From an uncultured Collinsella sp. (GTDB lineage Bacteria; Actinomycetota; Coriobacteriia; Coriobacteriales; Coriobacteriaceae), in the NCBI GenBank assembly GCA_902478545.1, contig CABSLA010000004.1, forward strand, positions 24,216 through 88,215: a stretch of 64,000 nucleotides of DNA, in the 5' to 3' direction. Of the stretch, positions 9,220 to 17,244 are shown in pieces (positions within the stretch are counted from its first letter, which is position 1; the number at the start of each line of letters is the position of its first letter). The notes under the pieces were generated by a model that worked only from the letters and a program-made list of their open reading frames with translations, was not told the DNA's origin and did not search any database. The translations under genes were made by a program, and so were the position numbers.

Positions 9220-9407
9220 CTAATGGCGAATAATACGAGGCGTGCTCCTAGAATATTCCGGTCGCATCGATGCAGCTGAGCATACCTATCTTAAAGCCTC
9301 GCGCGGACACGAATTGCTGTGCTGTCTGACATCATCGCATGGGGCCTTGCGGTGACTAAAATGTGGCCATAGAGGCAGTTTTAGCGAACCCCGCGGGAGT
9401 GACGCGT

Positions 9408-9677
9408 ATGGACAACAACACGCTGCTGTTCCAGGACAAAGGTTCGGGTAGGTTTAAAGACGTCAAGATCTACCCTAACCGTATTGAGGTGCTCAAGAAG
9501 GGCACTTTTGGTGGCAAGCACACCGAGATTGTTTATCTTAAGGACATTACGGGGGTCAGCAGGATCAAGGGCCGCGACGTTTTCCTACGTAACAGGCTGT
9601 TGGCTGCCTGTGTCTTTAGTCTGAGCAGCCGCTCCCAAGCTCAGGAGTTCGTGAATGCGCTGAACATGGTGATGTAG
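9408..9677 (+). CDS. Small hypothetical protein, PH-like
   Basis: The 89-residue product (MDNNTLLFQDKGSGRF...) has alternating hydrophobic strands, including VKIYPNRIEVLKKG and TEIVYLKDITGV, and ends in a helix QEFVNALNMV. This strand-then-helix pattern resembles short bacterial PH-like domains, but I cannot confirm the family. ATG 9408 has GCGGGAGTG just upstream; a GTG at 9363 is in frame but lacks a ribosome site. It stands alone between minus-strand genes. Confidence 0.7.
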   Translation: MDNNTLLFQDKGSGRFKDVKIYPNRIEVLKKGTFGGKHTEIVYLKDITGVSRIKGRDVFLRNRLLAACVFSLSSRSQAQEFVNALNMVM

Positions 9678-9701
9678 CCGATAACGGTGTTCGGGCTAAG
9701 G

Positions 9702-9736
9702 TAAAAATCGGGGCGCAGAACGGTATTCTGCGCCCC
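9702..9736 (-). terminator. Terminator of the PI-PLC-like gene
   Basis: An 11-bp perfect stem GGGGCGCAGAA / TTCTGCGCCCC (9710-9720, 9726-9736); read on the minus strand it is followed by a TTTTT run (complement of 9703-9707). Confidence 0.85.
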
Positions 9737-9773
9737 CCCCAATTGAGTCGATGTGTCTAAAAGGCGGGCTTGC

Positions 9774-12258
9774 CTATTCGCTGTCGTCCCCAACGTTTTC
9801 GCGGTCATTGGCAAGCATCGCCGCGCCGGCGACCGTTGTCGCCACGGCGGCGGCAGCGAGCCCGGCGGCAACGCCAGAGCCGTCGCCCGTGTCGGCGAGT
9901 TTTCCGGTCGAGCCCTTGCTCTTGTTGCCGCCGCCGTTCTTGTCGGCGCCGTCTGCGTTGGAACCCGTGCCGCTACCGGTGCCGCCTGCACTGCCCGAGG
10001 CCGCTACGGTAAAGCTTGCGGCTCCATCGCTGGCGAGCGTGTAGCTCTGCGCCGCGTCGCCCAAGAGACCGTTCACGCGCACCCAGTACGTTCCCGCGGT
10101 AAATGCCTCGCCCTCGGCCATCGCCGTTCCCGGAGCGCCGTTCGCGTCGTGCACAAACTCGAGCTGGGCCGTGCAGGCATCGGTTTCGAGCTTGCCCTCG
10201 AGTGATGCCGCAATCTTGGCGCGCACGTCTTCGCCGGCCTTAAGGCCTTCGAGTCCCTCAAAATGGGGCGTCAGCGCGCGTGGATCGATATCGATGGGCA
10301 CGGAGCCCCGCAGCTCCGTAACGGTCTCGTTGCCCAAGGCGTCGACATCCACATATTCGATGGCAAACGCATGGCCCGAAGCCGCCACGTTGAGTACGTT
10401 GCTGCTGTCGACAAGGCGGAAATGACCCTCGCCAACGGTCTTGCCGTCCTGGAGCGAGGCGTCGCTCAGCGAGTTGCCATATGTCATGTGCATGCGGGCT
10501 GGGAGGTAGCACGAAGCTGTCTGCTTGTGCTGTGTATCGTAATCGTAATTGCGCTGGTAGATGCTCCGGGCCAGCGCCGCATCAACAAAGTCGGATGCGA
10601 TGATGCCAATGTGCTCGAGGTAATCTGACTTTGTATCCTCGATGCCGCTGGGATTGATGTACGGGCTCTTATACAGATGCTCGTTGACTACTCGTGCCGA
10701 GGTAAAAGGATTGCCTCCGTGCGACAAGCCCGTGCAGCTGGTGTAGTTGATAGACCAGCAACGCTCCTGGACTTGCACCTTGGCCCCGTCATCGTCCACG
10801 ACGTCCACCTTGTTGCGCGTGCGCCCGGTCGTTTCCTTCAGCGCATTATCGACCCAGCTGAGCTTGTCGGTTCCCGTGAGTTTGTACTTGTCCTGGGCGT
10901 ATACCTTGGTGCAATAGGGCTCTTTGTCGCCTGTTTCCCCCGCGGCTTCAAAGCCCCGCGCGTCTTGGACAAGACACATAGTGGCGCTGTCGGAGTGAGC
11001 CTTGATCTTGTCATCCCATTCGGTAAGGTCGAGGCCCCACGTGTGGCCGCTTACACTGTTGCCGGCGAGCCTAAATCGACGCAGCAGAACGATCTTTCCG
11101 CGCACCTCGTGTAGCGTGGGGGTTCGGGTCGACGTATAGAACAGTTTGGGGTTGTCGTCGAAAACCTTGGCGAAAGCCGTCGTAACACTTTCGTCGGTAG
11201 CCTCGTCGTTGCCTCGTGATACAAGCATGATGAGCGCTTCTGTCGGGTTTTCGTTCAAAAACGTTTTGAAGTAGCCTATGACATCGGAGAGATGCAGATA
11301 GTTCCCGTCTTTTTTGAGTAGGTAGAAAATCCCGTGGTCGATGCCGGGGTCATCGCCCTTTCCGAGCCGGATATCGAAATAGCGAATGCCTTCGAGCAAC
11401 TGCGTGGGAATGTAATCCTGCTGGCATTTTACTTGCGAGGATTGGGGCTCAGTGTCGTTGTCCACGCTGCAGGTGCCCGAATCGTGCGTACCCGGGATGC
11501 TCAGCTCGTCGAGGAACTTGTTGTCGTCGACGTATTTCATCCAACATGGCCCATCGACGTAGCTGCTGTACGTGATCCAGTCGAGGCTGCTAACCGTGGC
11601 ATCGTTCTTTTTCATGTCGTAACCGATAAGTTCGAGCTCCCACGGAATGCTCTTACTCTTATGGCAGATCTTATTGTTGTCCTGGTCTTTGCCGTTCGAT
11701 TCTATTGCCAGGTACTTAATGTCTTTTTTTCTCGGTTTCTTTCTCGACCGTGCGGTCTCGGATGATGTAGGTTCCGTTTGATTGACGCTCGAACGCAAAA
11801 GCGCGGCTGGGCTTGTTGTCATACTCGCCGCCCCATACGTGGATGACCTTTCCATCTTTGTCCGAGTCGTCGTCGACCGACCAAATGCTGTAGCCCGTCT
11901 TTTTATGCTCTTCGAAATTGAGCAAGGTGCGGATGGCGTACCAGTTTGTATCGTCATTCTTGGTCGTTACGTTCTCAAGGATGAGCTTGCTGGACGTGCC
12001 GTCGTTAAACAGGTGACAGACGTTGCCGCGAACGTTGCCGTCTTGGTTGACGCTCGCGGTGCGAAAATAGCCCGCGGGGCGAAGGCGAATGACGAAATTG
12101 TGGAGGCTGTCCGACGGTGCGGGTGTGTTGTCTGCAAATGCCGCTCGCAGGGGAATGCCCGGCGCTGCGGTTTCGGGCAGGCTTGCAAGTGGTGACAACG
12201 CCGCAAGCCCTAGGCCCAGCGTAAACGCTCGGCGGCTGATGGCATGGTGTTCGGTCAT
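9774..12258 (-). pseudogene. Secreted PI-PLC X-domain protein interrupted by a frameshift
   Basis: Two frames on the minus strand together make one protein of about 827 residues. The first (12258 to 11716) starts with a twin-arginine signal (SRRAFTLGLGLAALSPL) and a domain carrying short repeats such as NWYAIRTLLNFEE and YIIRDRTV. The second (open to 9774) has the PI-phospholipase C X-domain: catalytic His in LSIPGTHDSGT, RYFDIRLG, and second His in GIDHGIFYLL. The C-terminus has a Gly-rich spacer, LADTG as a sortase-like motif, and a hydrophobic helix. The frames meet at seven A residues (complement of 11724-11730): with six A the reading runs EKKDIKYLAIES without a break; with seven it stops at EKKRH. 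So this is a one-base insertion, an assembly error, or a slippage site. The ribosome site GGAG precedes ATG 12258. Confidence 0.85.
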
Positions 12259-12460
12259 AACTTCTCCATTCGCAGAGTGCGGTTATGCGATAGTTTTGGT
12301 CACTATACTGCCCAGATGTTTAAAGATGCTGGTTTAATTGTCTGCGCGGCGCAATAAATCGGTGGGCGGACGTGTTGGGGTGTTTGTCGTTTTCGTACTG
12401 TTGCCACATTTGGGGCGGTTCCGGCGTCCGGCATCCTCGCGTTCGTCGGCTACAGGCATA

Positions 12461-12492
12461 AGAAAGGGAGGGTCGGTTTACCGGCCCTCCCT
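12461..12492 (-). terminator. Terminator of lipoprotein gene
   Basis: The inverted repeat AGGGAGGGTCGGT / ACCGGCCCTCCCT (one wobble pair) lies at about 12465-12492; on the minus strand it is followed by TTTCTT. It sits about 70 bases after the stop of the lipoprotein gene that ends at 12564. Confidence 0.8.
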
Positions 12493-12563
12493 GGGTACGA
12501 AGCGCTGGGGTACCGTCGCTTGTTTGCACTGCGACCGTGTTTCCCGTTGCGCTCGCCAGTCGC

Positions 12564-13157
12564 TTAGCGCTTGATCTCGATATCGTCGAGCTTGACGTCC
12601 ATGGCCTCGGTCTTGGCCTCGGCGATGTCGTCGGCAAATTCCAGAGACTTCATCATGGTCTCGACGGCGTCCTTGTGCTCCTCGACGTTGTCGATACGCA
12701 CATACACACTGCCGCCGTCAACGTCGGTGAAGTATTCGGTCGTTACGCCGCCCGAGTGTGTATAGGAAGCGTTGCGCCAAGTCTTGCCGTTGTACTTGAC
12801 GGGGTCATTCTCGGTCCACTCAAAGCTGGCATTCCACTTTGCCTCGTAGTCGAACAGTTCATCGGCGTTCTTGTCAGAGTCGAAGACGGGGATGAAGCGA
12901 TCGCTGGCGTGCTCGCTCTCGGTGAACTTAAACTGGGCCCTGTCGGCGGTATCGCCTGCGACGTCTGTGATTTCGACGCCCTCGGGGACTTCGACCTTAA
13001 ACCAAATGAAGTCGGTCCTCATATCCACGGCTGGTTTTTCTGCTCCGCCGCCACCGCCACTTCCGGTAGCGCCGCCGCTGCCACCGCAGCCCACCAGGGC
13101 AACTGCGGCAAAGAGACTGATGCAGAGGGTGAGAATCGCAAAGGCCTTCTTTTTCAT
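12564..13157 (-). CDS. Lipoprotein, paralogue of the next gene
   Basis: The 197-residue product has a lipoprotein signal (MKKKAFAILTLCISLFAAVA then LVGC, lipidated Cys about residue 24) and a Gly/Ser-rich spacer. The outer domain begins DFIWFKVEVPEGVE and ends DVKLDDIEIKR. It is clearly homologous to the product of 13384-13989 along its whole length: DFIWFKVEMPEGV, DRFIPV, YNGRTW, GSVYV and EIKH align. The pair is therefore a tandem duplication. ATG 13157 has GGAGGA at good spacing. The function is unknown; the domain resembles small surface domains that judge cell-wall or peptide ligands, but no catalytic residues stand out. Confidence 0.85.
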   Translation of the reverse strand: MKKKAFAILTLCISLFAAVALVGCGGSGGATGSGGGGGAEKPAVDMRTDFIWFKVEVPEGVEITDVAGDTADRAQFKFTESEHASDRFIPVFDSDKNADELFDYEAKWNASFEWTENDPVKYNGKTWRNASYTHSGGVTTEYFTDVDGGSVYVRIDNVEEHKDAVETMMKSLEFADDIAEAKTEAMDVKLDDIEIKR

Positions 13158-13230
13158 GGTCGTGTCCTCCTCGATCTGTAACCGCCCATGGATTACCTGC
13201 CTTTACTGTACGCGCGAGCGGCTCGTTCAG

Positions 13231-13248
13231 GTGGGCCATGTGTCCCAT
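13231..13248. promoter_or_regulatory. 18-base motif shared upstream of paralogous lipoproteins (copy 1)
   Basis: GTGGGCCATGTGTCCCAT lies 74 bases upstream of the 13157 start. A near-identical copy, differing at one base, lies upstream of the paralogue (14188-14205). The central GGRCAYATGYCC pattern is partly palindromic, so it could be an operator. Confidence 0.45.
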
Positions 13249-13295
13249 TCTGGGGGCCTGATTTGCGCCGACAAGTGGCAATATGCTCGGGCGTA

Positions 13296-13330
13296 AAAGA
13301 GGGAAGGGCCGGCCGATCCGATCCTCCCCT
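13296..13330 (-). terminator. Probable terminator of second lipoprotein gene
   Basis: On the minus strand an imperfect stem (GGGGAGGATCGG against CCGGCCCTTCCC, with one mismatch and wobble pairs) is followed by TCTTTTAC. It lies about 55 bases past the stop at 13384. Confidence 0.6.
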
Positions 13331-13383
13331 GGCTGGGCGTCCGATCATTTAATGACTGCGCATGCGATGCTGCGTGCGATCCC

Positions 13384-13989
13384 CTAATGCTTGATCTCGA
13401 TGCTCGAAATCTCGACTTCGCGTGCCTCGGCAACTGCCTTCGCCATGTCATCGGGAAACTCGATGGAGTTGAGGAGCGCCTCGGCTTCTTTCTTATGCAG
13501 ATCGAAGTTCGAGATGAGGACGTAGACGCTTCCCGGCTCAACGTCGGTAAAGAGGAGGGTTGAGACGCCGCTGTTGTCCTCGTACGTTCCGACGAGCCAC
13601 GTCCTGCCGTTATACTCGACGGACCCGCCATCCTTCCAACGGAACGTATCACCTTTCTTTTCTGCCTGGTCGGCGTGGGATTCCTCTGCCGTCAGCGCTT
13701 TTTTCCAAACGGGGATAAAGCGATCGGCCGAACCGTTTTCGTCTTCGGGGAAGGTGAGCTGGACCCTGTCGGCATTCTTGCCAGCGGAGTCGCTTACGCC
13801 AACGCCCTCGGGCATCTCGACCTTAAACCAAATGAAGTCAGTCTTCTTGGCAACGGGGGCCGTTTCCTTGCCTTCGCTCTTTGAGGTGCTGCCGCCCCCG
13901 CCCGATGCGTTCCCGCCGCAGCCGACAAGGGCAAACGCGGCAAAGAGGGCGATGCAAAGGGAAAGGATCGATAGGGTCTTTTTCTTCAT
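13384..13989 (-). CDS. Lipoprotein, paralogue of the previous gene
   Basis: The 201-residue product has the same design as its neighbour: signal MKKKTLSILSLCIALFAAFA, lipobox LVGC, a Gly/Ser spacer, then an outer domain from DFIWFKVEMPEGVG to ISSIEIKH. ATG 13989 is preceded by GGAGGA; an earlier in-frame ATG at 14022 has no ribosome site. The upstream region carries the shared 18-base motif, and each copy has its own terminator, so the two are separate transcription units rather than an operon. The function is unknown; the acidic outer domain and export signal place it on the outer face of the membrane. Confidence 0.85.
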   Translation of the reverse strand: MKKKTLSILSLCIALFAAFALVGCGGNASGGGGSTSKSEGKETAPVAKKTDFIWFKVEMPEGVGVSDSAGKNADRVQLTFPEDENGSADRFIPVWKKALTAEESHADQAEKKGDTFRWKDGGSVEYNGRTWLVGTYEDNSGVSTLLFTDVEPGSVYVLISNFDLHKKEAEALLNSIEFPDDMAKAVAEAREVEISSIEIKH

Positions 13990-14187
13990 GGTGGCGTCCT
14001 CCTTGTCTGCCGATGACATCACGGCGCCGCATGCTGTTGGGGTGCTGATTGCGCTGGCGGCGGATGTCTCTGTGTACTGTGCGGCTTATACCTCCGTTCA
14101 TCGCTTGTGGCCGTTGCGCGGCCGTGCCCCAACGGGTTCCTTACTTATAGATATGCCCCAGCTTGTTCTGTCCGGGAGTCTCGAAAG

Positions 14188-14205
14188 GTGGGCCATATGT
14201 CCCAT
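14188..14205. promoter_or_regulatory. 18-base motif shared upstream of paralogous lipoproteins (copy 2)
   Basis: GTGGGCCATATGTCCCAT differs from copy 1 at one base. It sits between the divergent genes at 13989 (minus) and 14353 (plus) and could serve both. Apart from it, the 363-base gap shows no other clear feature. Confidence 0.45.
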
Positions 14206-14352
14206 GTTTGCGTGTGCGGGCTTGCCGCAAGGTGGGCCTGGTGCTGGGCAAGCGTGCGGTTTGGTTGATGCTCCCAATGTTGCGCAACAGCGATGCTGGC
14301 TTGAGGTTTTAGACTTGGCTGTGACAAAAGCTAAACCACGAAAGGTCGAACG

Positions 14353-15204
14353 ATGTTCTGTCAAAAATGCGGACAGCAAGTTCCCGATGGATCGACGTTT
14401 TGCACGCATTGCGGGGCGTCGCTTGCGGGTGGCTCCGCGCCGACGCCTGCGGCTGCTGCTCCGACTTCTGCGCCCACGGCCGGTCCGGGCCTGACCCAGT
14501 CGATGCCGTCGGTCGCGCCTGCACCTCAAAAGCCCAAGAGCAAGGCGCCGGTCATTATCGCGGTGGCGTGTGCCGCCGTGGTACTCCTCGGGGGTGGCAC
14601 GGTGTTTGCGCTTACGATGCTCAACGGGTCCAAGAGCTCTGACACGCAGATTTCGGTGATCGATACCGGATCTTCGGACGAGAAAGATTCTTCTGCCAAG
14701 AAGAAGAGCGACAAGTCCAAGGCCAAGGAGTCTTCGTCGTCGGATGACGAAGCCGTTCCCGAGGACGAATCGGCATACTACGGCTCGGGCGATTCGGACG
14801 ATTATCTAACCGACGTGTATACGTACACGAACGACATGCATCCTTATAGCATGTCGATTCCCAATCGCTTTGAGATGGAGGATACTCCCAGCGGCAGCGG
14901 CACTAGGTATGAGGATCCGGAGACGGGTTTTGTGATCAACTTGTTTGGCTACGTCAACATTAACGAAGAAACCGCACACGAGATGTTCGTCGACGCGGAC
15001 ACCTCGGGCAAGGCCGACCTCTATACCGCAGAGGGCGACAACTGGTACGTGGTCTCGTGGCGCGAGGACGATACGATCATTTACGAAAAGACGATCGTCA
15101 CGGATTCGACGATTGCCACGGCGCATTTGGAGTACTCGACTGCAAACCGCGACATGGGGTCGAAGATTATCGACACGTTGCTGCCGACGTTTCAGGTGGA
15201 CTAG
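14353..15204 (+). CDS. Zinc-ribbon membrane-anchored protein
   Basis: The 283-residue product begins with a zinc ribbon (MFCQKCGQQVPDGSTFCTHC, four Cys), followed by an Ala/Pro linker, one membrane helix at about 65-88 (APVIIAVACAAVVLLGGG), a Lys/Ser/Asp-rich spacer, and an outer domain of about 130 residues containing YSMSIPNRFEMED and IDTLLPTFQVD. The layout, with a cytoplasmic zinc ribbon and an outer sensing or binding domain, is common in Gram-positive envelope proteins of unknown role. The start is fixed by GAAAGG upstream and by the zinc ribbon at the very N-terminus. Confidence 0.85.
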   Translation: MFCQKCGQQVPDGSTFCTHCGASLAGGSAPTPAAAAPTSAPTAGPGLTQSMPSVAPAPQKPKSKAPVIIAVACAAVVLLGGGTVFALTMLNGSKSSDTQISVIDTGSSDEKDSSAKKKSDKSKAKESSSSDDEAVPEDESAYYGSGDSDDYLTDVYTYTNDMHPYSMSIPNRFEMEDTPSGSGTRYEDPETGFVINLFGYVNINEETAHEMFVDADTSGKADLYTAEGDNWYVVSWREDDTIIYEKTIVTDSTIATAHLEYSTANRDMGSKIIDTLLPTFQVD

Positions 15205-15300
15205 GCGCCCGTGCCTATAGCCGGCAATCGGAAACGCCGATAGCCAGAGCTCCTGACAGCCTTTGTCTTATGGGCTAGACTGACTTGGACAAGATCGATG

Positions 15301-15341
15301 AATGGGATAATCGCTTCCTGGCGTCGTTGTCCCATTTTTTA
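15301..15341 (+). terminator. Terminator between zinc-ribbon gene and fchA
   Basis: AATGGGA / TCCCATT (15301-15307, 15330-15336) with a longer imperfect inner stem, followed by TTTTTTATT. It lies about 100 bases after the stop at 15204 and just before fchA. Confidence 0.65.
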
Positions 15342-15389
15342 TTATGCGTGCGGTCCGTGGTGTCCGGCGCGGTGGGCAGAGGTGTTTCG

Positions 15390-16022
15390 ATGAGCCAAGA
15401 GATGATGGATAAGACCTGTCGCGGTTTTGCCGAGGCGTTGGCTGCACGCGAGCCGGTTCCCGGCGGCGGAAGCGCGAGCGCGTTTGTGGGAGCACTGGGT
15501 GCCTCGCTGTGCGGGATGGTTGCTCGCTATGGCGCGACCAATCCCGCGCTTGCCGATCGCGCGGACGATCTGACGCACGCGTTTGCCCAGGCAGACGAGC
15601 TGGCTCAGGAGCTTGTGGGTCTGGTTGCCGAGGACGTTCGTGCGTACGGCCAGGTGTCTGCGGCATACGGTATTCCTCGTGATGACCCCGCTCGACCCGC
15701 GGCGATTCAGGATGCGTTGCACGTGGCCGCCATGCCGCCGTACCGCATTATGGATGCGTGCGGGCGCGCGCTGGCGCTGCTCGAGGACATGGCCGATAAG
15801 GGCTCGCGCCAGTTGCTGTCCGATGTGGCCTGCGGTGCCGTGTTCTGCCGCGCCGCCATGCAGGGCGCGAGCTTGACGCTCTTTGCGAACACCACGTCTA
15901 TGAAAGACCGGGCACGCGCCGAAGAGCTCGAGGCGGCGTGCGATGAACTGTTGGATACGTGGCTGCCGCGCGCCGATGCGCTGGCGCGCCGCGCTGCTGA
16001 CGCCGCAAGGAAGAGGGGATAG
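15390..16022 (+). CDS. fchA: FchA-type methenyltetrahydrofolate cyclohydrolase
   Basis: This 210-residue protein belongs to the cyclodeaminase/cyclohydrolase family (FTCD C-terminal domain). It shows the hallmark segment PVPGGGSASAFVGALGASL (about 23-41) and the later AANTTSMKDR-like segment (FANTTSMKDRARAEEL). Family members are either formimidoyl-THF cyclodeaminases or, in clostridia, the separate methenyl-THF cyclohydrolase FchA. Here the next gene, two bases away, is folD with its cyclohydrolase residues altered, and no histidine-degradation gene is near, so FchA is the better reading. ATG 15390 is preceded by GCAGAGGTG; a frame open from 15285 lies in the terminator. Confidence 0.85.
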   Translation: MSQEMMDKTCRGFAEALAAREPVPGGGSASAFVGALGASLCGMVARYGATNPALADRADDLTHAFAQADELAQELVGLVAEDVRAYGQVSAAYGIPRDDPARPAAIQDALHVAAMPPYRIMDACGRALALLEDMADKGSRQLLSDVACGAVFCRAAMQGASLTLFANTTSMKDRARAEELEAACDELLDTWLPRADALARRAADAARKRG

Positions 16023-16024
16023 CC

Positions 16025-16879
16025 ATGGCAGAACTGCTGAAGGGTGCTCCCGTTGCCCGTGCTTTGACCGAGGAGCTCGCTGCTCGCTGCGCGGCTTTGC
16101 GTGAGCGCGGCGTTGTTCCGACGCTTGCTATCGTGCGCGTGGGCGAGCGCGAGGACGACCTATCCTACGAGCGCGGTGCCCTCAAGCGCTGCGAGAAGGT
16201 TGGCATTGAGGCTCGCCGCGTATTGCTTCCCTCCGATGTTTCGCAGGATGAGCTGCTGGCGGCCATCGAGGGCATCAATGCCGACCCTGCTGTTCACGGC
16301 TGCCTGCTGTTCCGCCCGTTGCCCGCTGGGCTTGACGAGGATGCAGTTGCCGCGGCACTCGATCCCGTCAAGGACGTTGATTCCATGACGCCGGCCTCGC
16401 TGCTTACCACGCTTTCGGGGCGAGGCGAGGGCTTTGCCCCCTGTACGGCCGAGGCCGTGCTGGCTTTGCTGGACCATTATGGCGTGGAACTGGATGGGGC
16501 AAAGGTCGCAGTCGTCGGTCGATCGCTGGTGATTGGCCGTCCCGTTGCCGCCATGCTTACGACCCGCAATGCCACAGTGACGACGTGCCATACGCATACG
16601 CGCGACTTGGCTGCCGAGTGCCGTTCTGCCGACATTGTTGTTGCTGCGGTTGGACGTGCGCGCACGATTGGCGCGGATGCGGTTCGCGAGGGCCAGACAA
16701 CCATCGATGTGGGCATTAACTGGGACGAGGCCGCCGGCAAGCTGGTCGGCGACGTCGATTTTGATGCTACGGAGCCGATCGTTAACGCCATCACGCCCGT
16801 GCCGGGCGGCGTGGGGGCTGTAACGACAGCGGTTCTTGCCAAACACGTGATTGAGGCGGCGGAGCGCGCATCGAAATAG
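16025..16879 (+). CDS. folD: FolD, methylenetetrahydrofolate dehydrogenase with degenerate cyclohydrolase site
   Basis: FolD interconverts methylene- and methenyl-THF with NADP(H), and normally also hydrolyses methenyl-THF. The 284-residue product has the Rossmann motif VVGRSLVIGRP, KDVDSMTP and the C-terminal ITPVPGGVGAVT. However, the catalytic Lys of the family pattern Y-x-x-x-K is Ala here (Y48-E-R-G-A52), and the pattern VQLPLP is LFRPLP, losing the conserved Gln. Both residues (Lys56 and Gln100 of the human enzyme) are needed for cyclohydrolase action, so this is probably dehydrogenase only. FchA, encoded two bases upstream, would provide the missing step, and Fhs the next. Translational coupling with fchA is likely. 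Confidence 0.92.
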   Translation: MAELLKGAPVARALTEELAARCAALRERGVVPTLAIVRVGEREDDLSYERGALKRCEKVGIEARRVLLPSDVSQDELLAAIEGINADPAVHGCLLFRPLPAGLDEDAVAAALDPVKDVDSMTPASLLTTLSGRGEGFAPCTAEAVLALLDHYGVELDGAKVAVVGRSLVIGRPVAAMLTTRNATVTTCHTHTRDLAAECRSADIVVAAVGRARTIGADAVREGQTTIDVGINWDEAAGKLVGDVDFDATEPIVNAITPVPGGVGAVTTAVLAKHVIEAAERASK

Positions 16880-16917
16880 GCGTTTTGGGCTGTTTGAGGG
16901 GGTTAGACATATACCAC

Positions 16918-17147
16918 GTGGGCAAAAAACGCCAAATATGAGTACTGTTGCCAAGATAGTCACATATGTTTTAGGTCATTTTGGCTCTCTATCGGTATTT
17001 ATTATCGATAGAGAGCCTATTTTATTGGACTTATGAGGAATTACATTGTCAAGCTTTTGAACAAATGTAGATTATCGACACCTGCATTCGCTTAAATTGC
17101 TGCTACTAAATTTGTGACAGTACTCATATTTGGCATTTTTTGACCAC
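16918..17147. repeat. MITE-like repeat, copy 1
   Basis: A 230-base element with inverted ends. The left end reads GTGGGCAAAAAACGCC then AAATATGAGTACTGTTGC; the right end is its near inverse, GTGACAGTACTCATATTTGG then CATTTTTTGACCAC. A second copy occurs at 47870-48089 with matching ends (about 35-48 bases conserved) and a largely different interior. There is no transposase inside. It is A/T-rich against its surroundings. Confidence 0.75.
16983..17026 (+). terminator. Strong hairpin within the repeat, probable folD terminator
   Basis: A perfect 12-bp stem GGCTCTCTATCG / CGATAGAGAGCC (16983-16994, 17006-17017) with an 11-base loop, followed by TATTTTATT. It lies inside the MITE-like element and downstream of folD. 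Confidence 0.75.
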
Positions 17148-17244
17148 AGGGATCTCGAGGGGCTCGAGGGGTCGCGGTTTCGCCCTTTTTGCTCCGAAGC
17201 GATACACTGTTGCCGTTTGATTTCTTCGCTCAAGGAGGATGCGC

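Noticed and set aside
11716..11760. Programmed -1 ribosomal frameshift in the PI-PLC-like gene
   Set aside because: A -1 shift at the A run does not enter the downstream coding frame; one base must be skipped (+1) or deleted.
17239..17244. ATG 17239 as start of the dipeptidase
   Set aside because: It directly abuts the AGGAGG site; ATG 17245 has proper spacing and puts the catalytic Cys at position 3.
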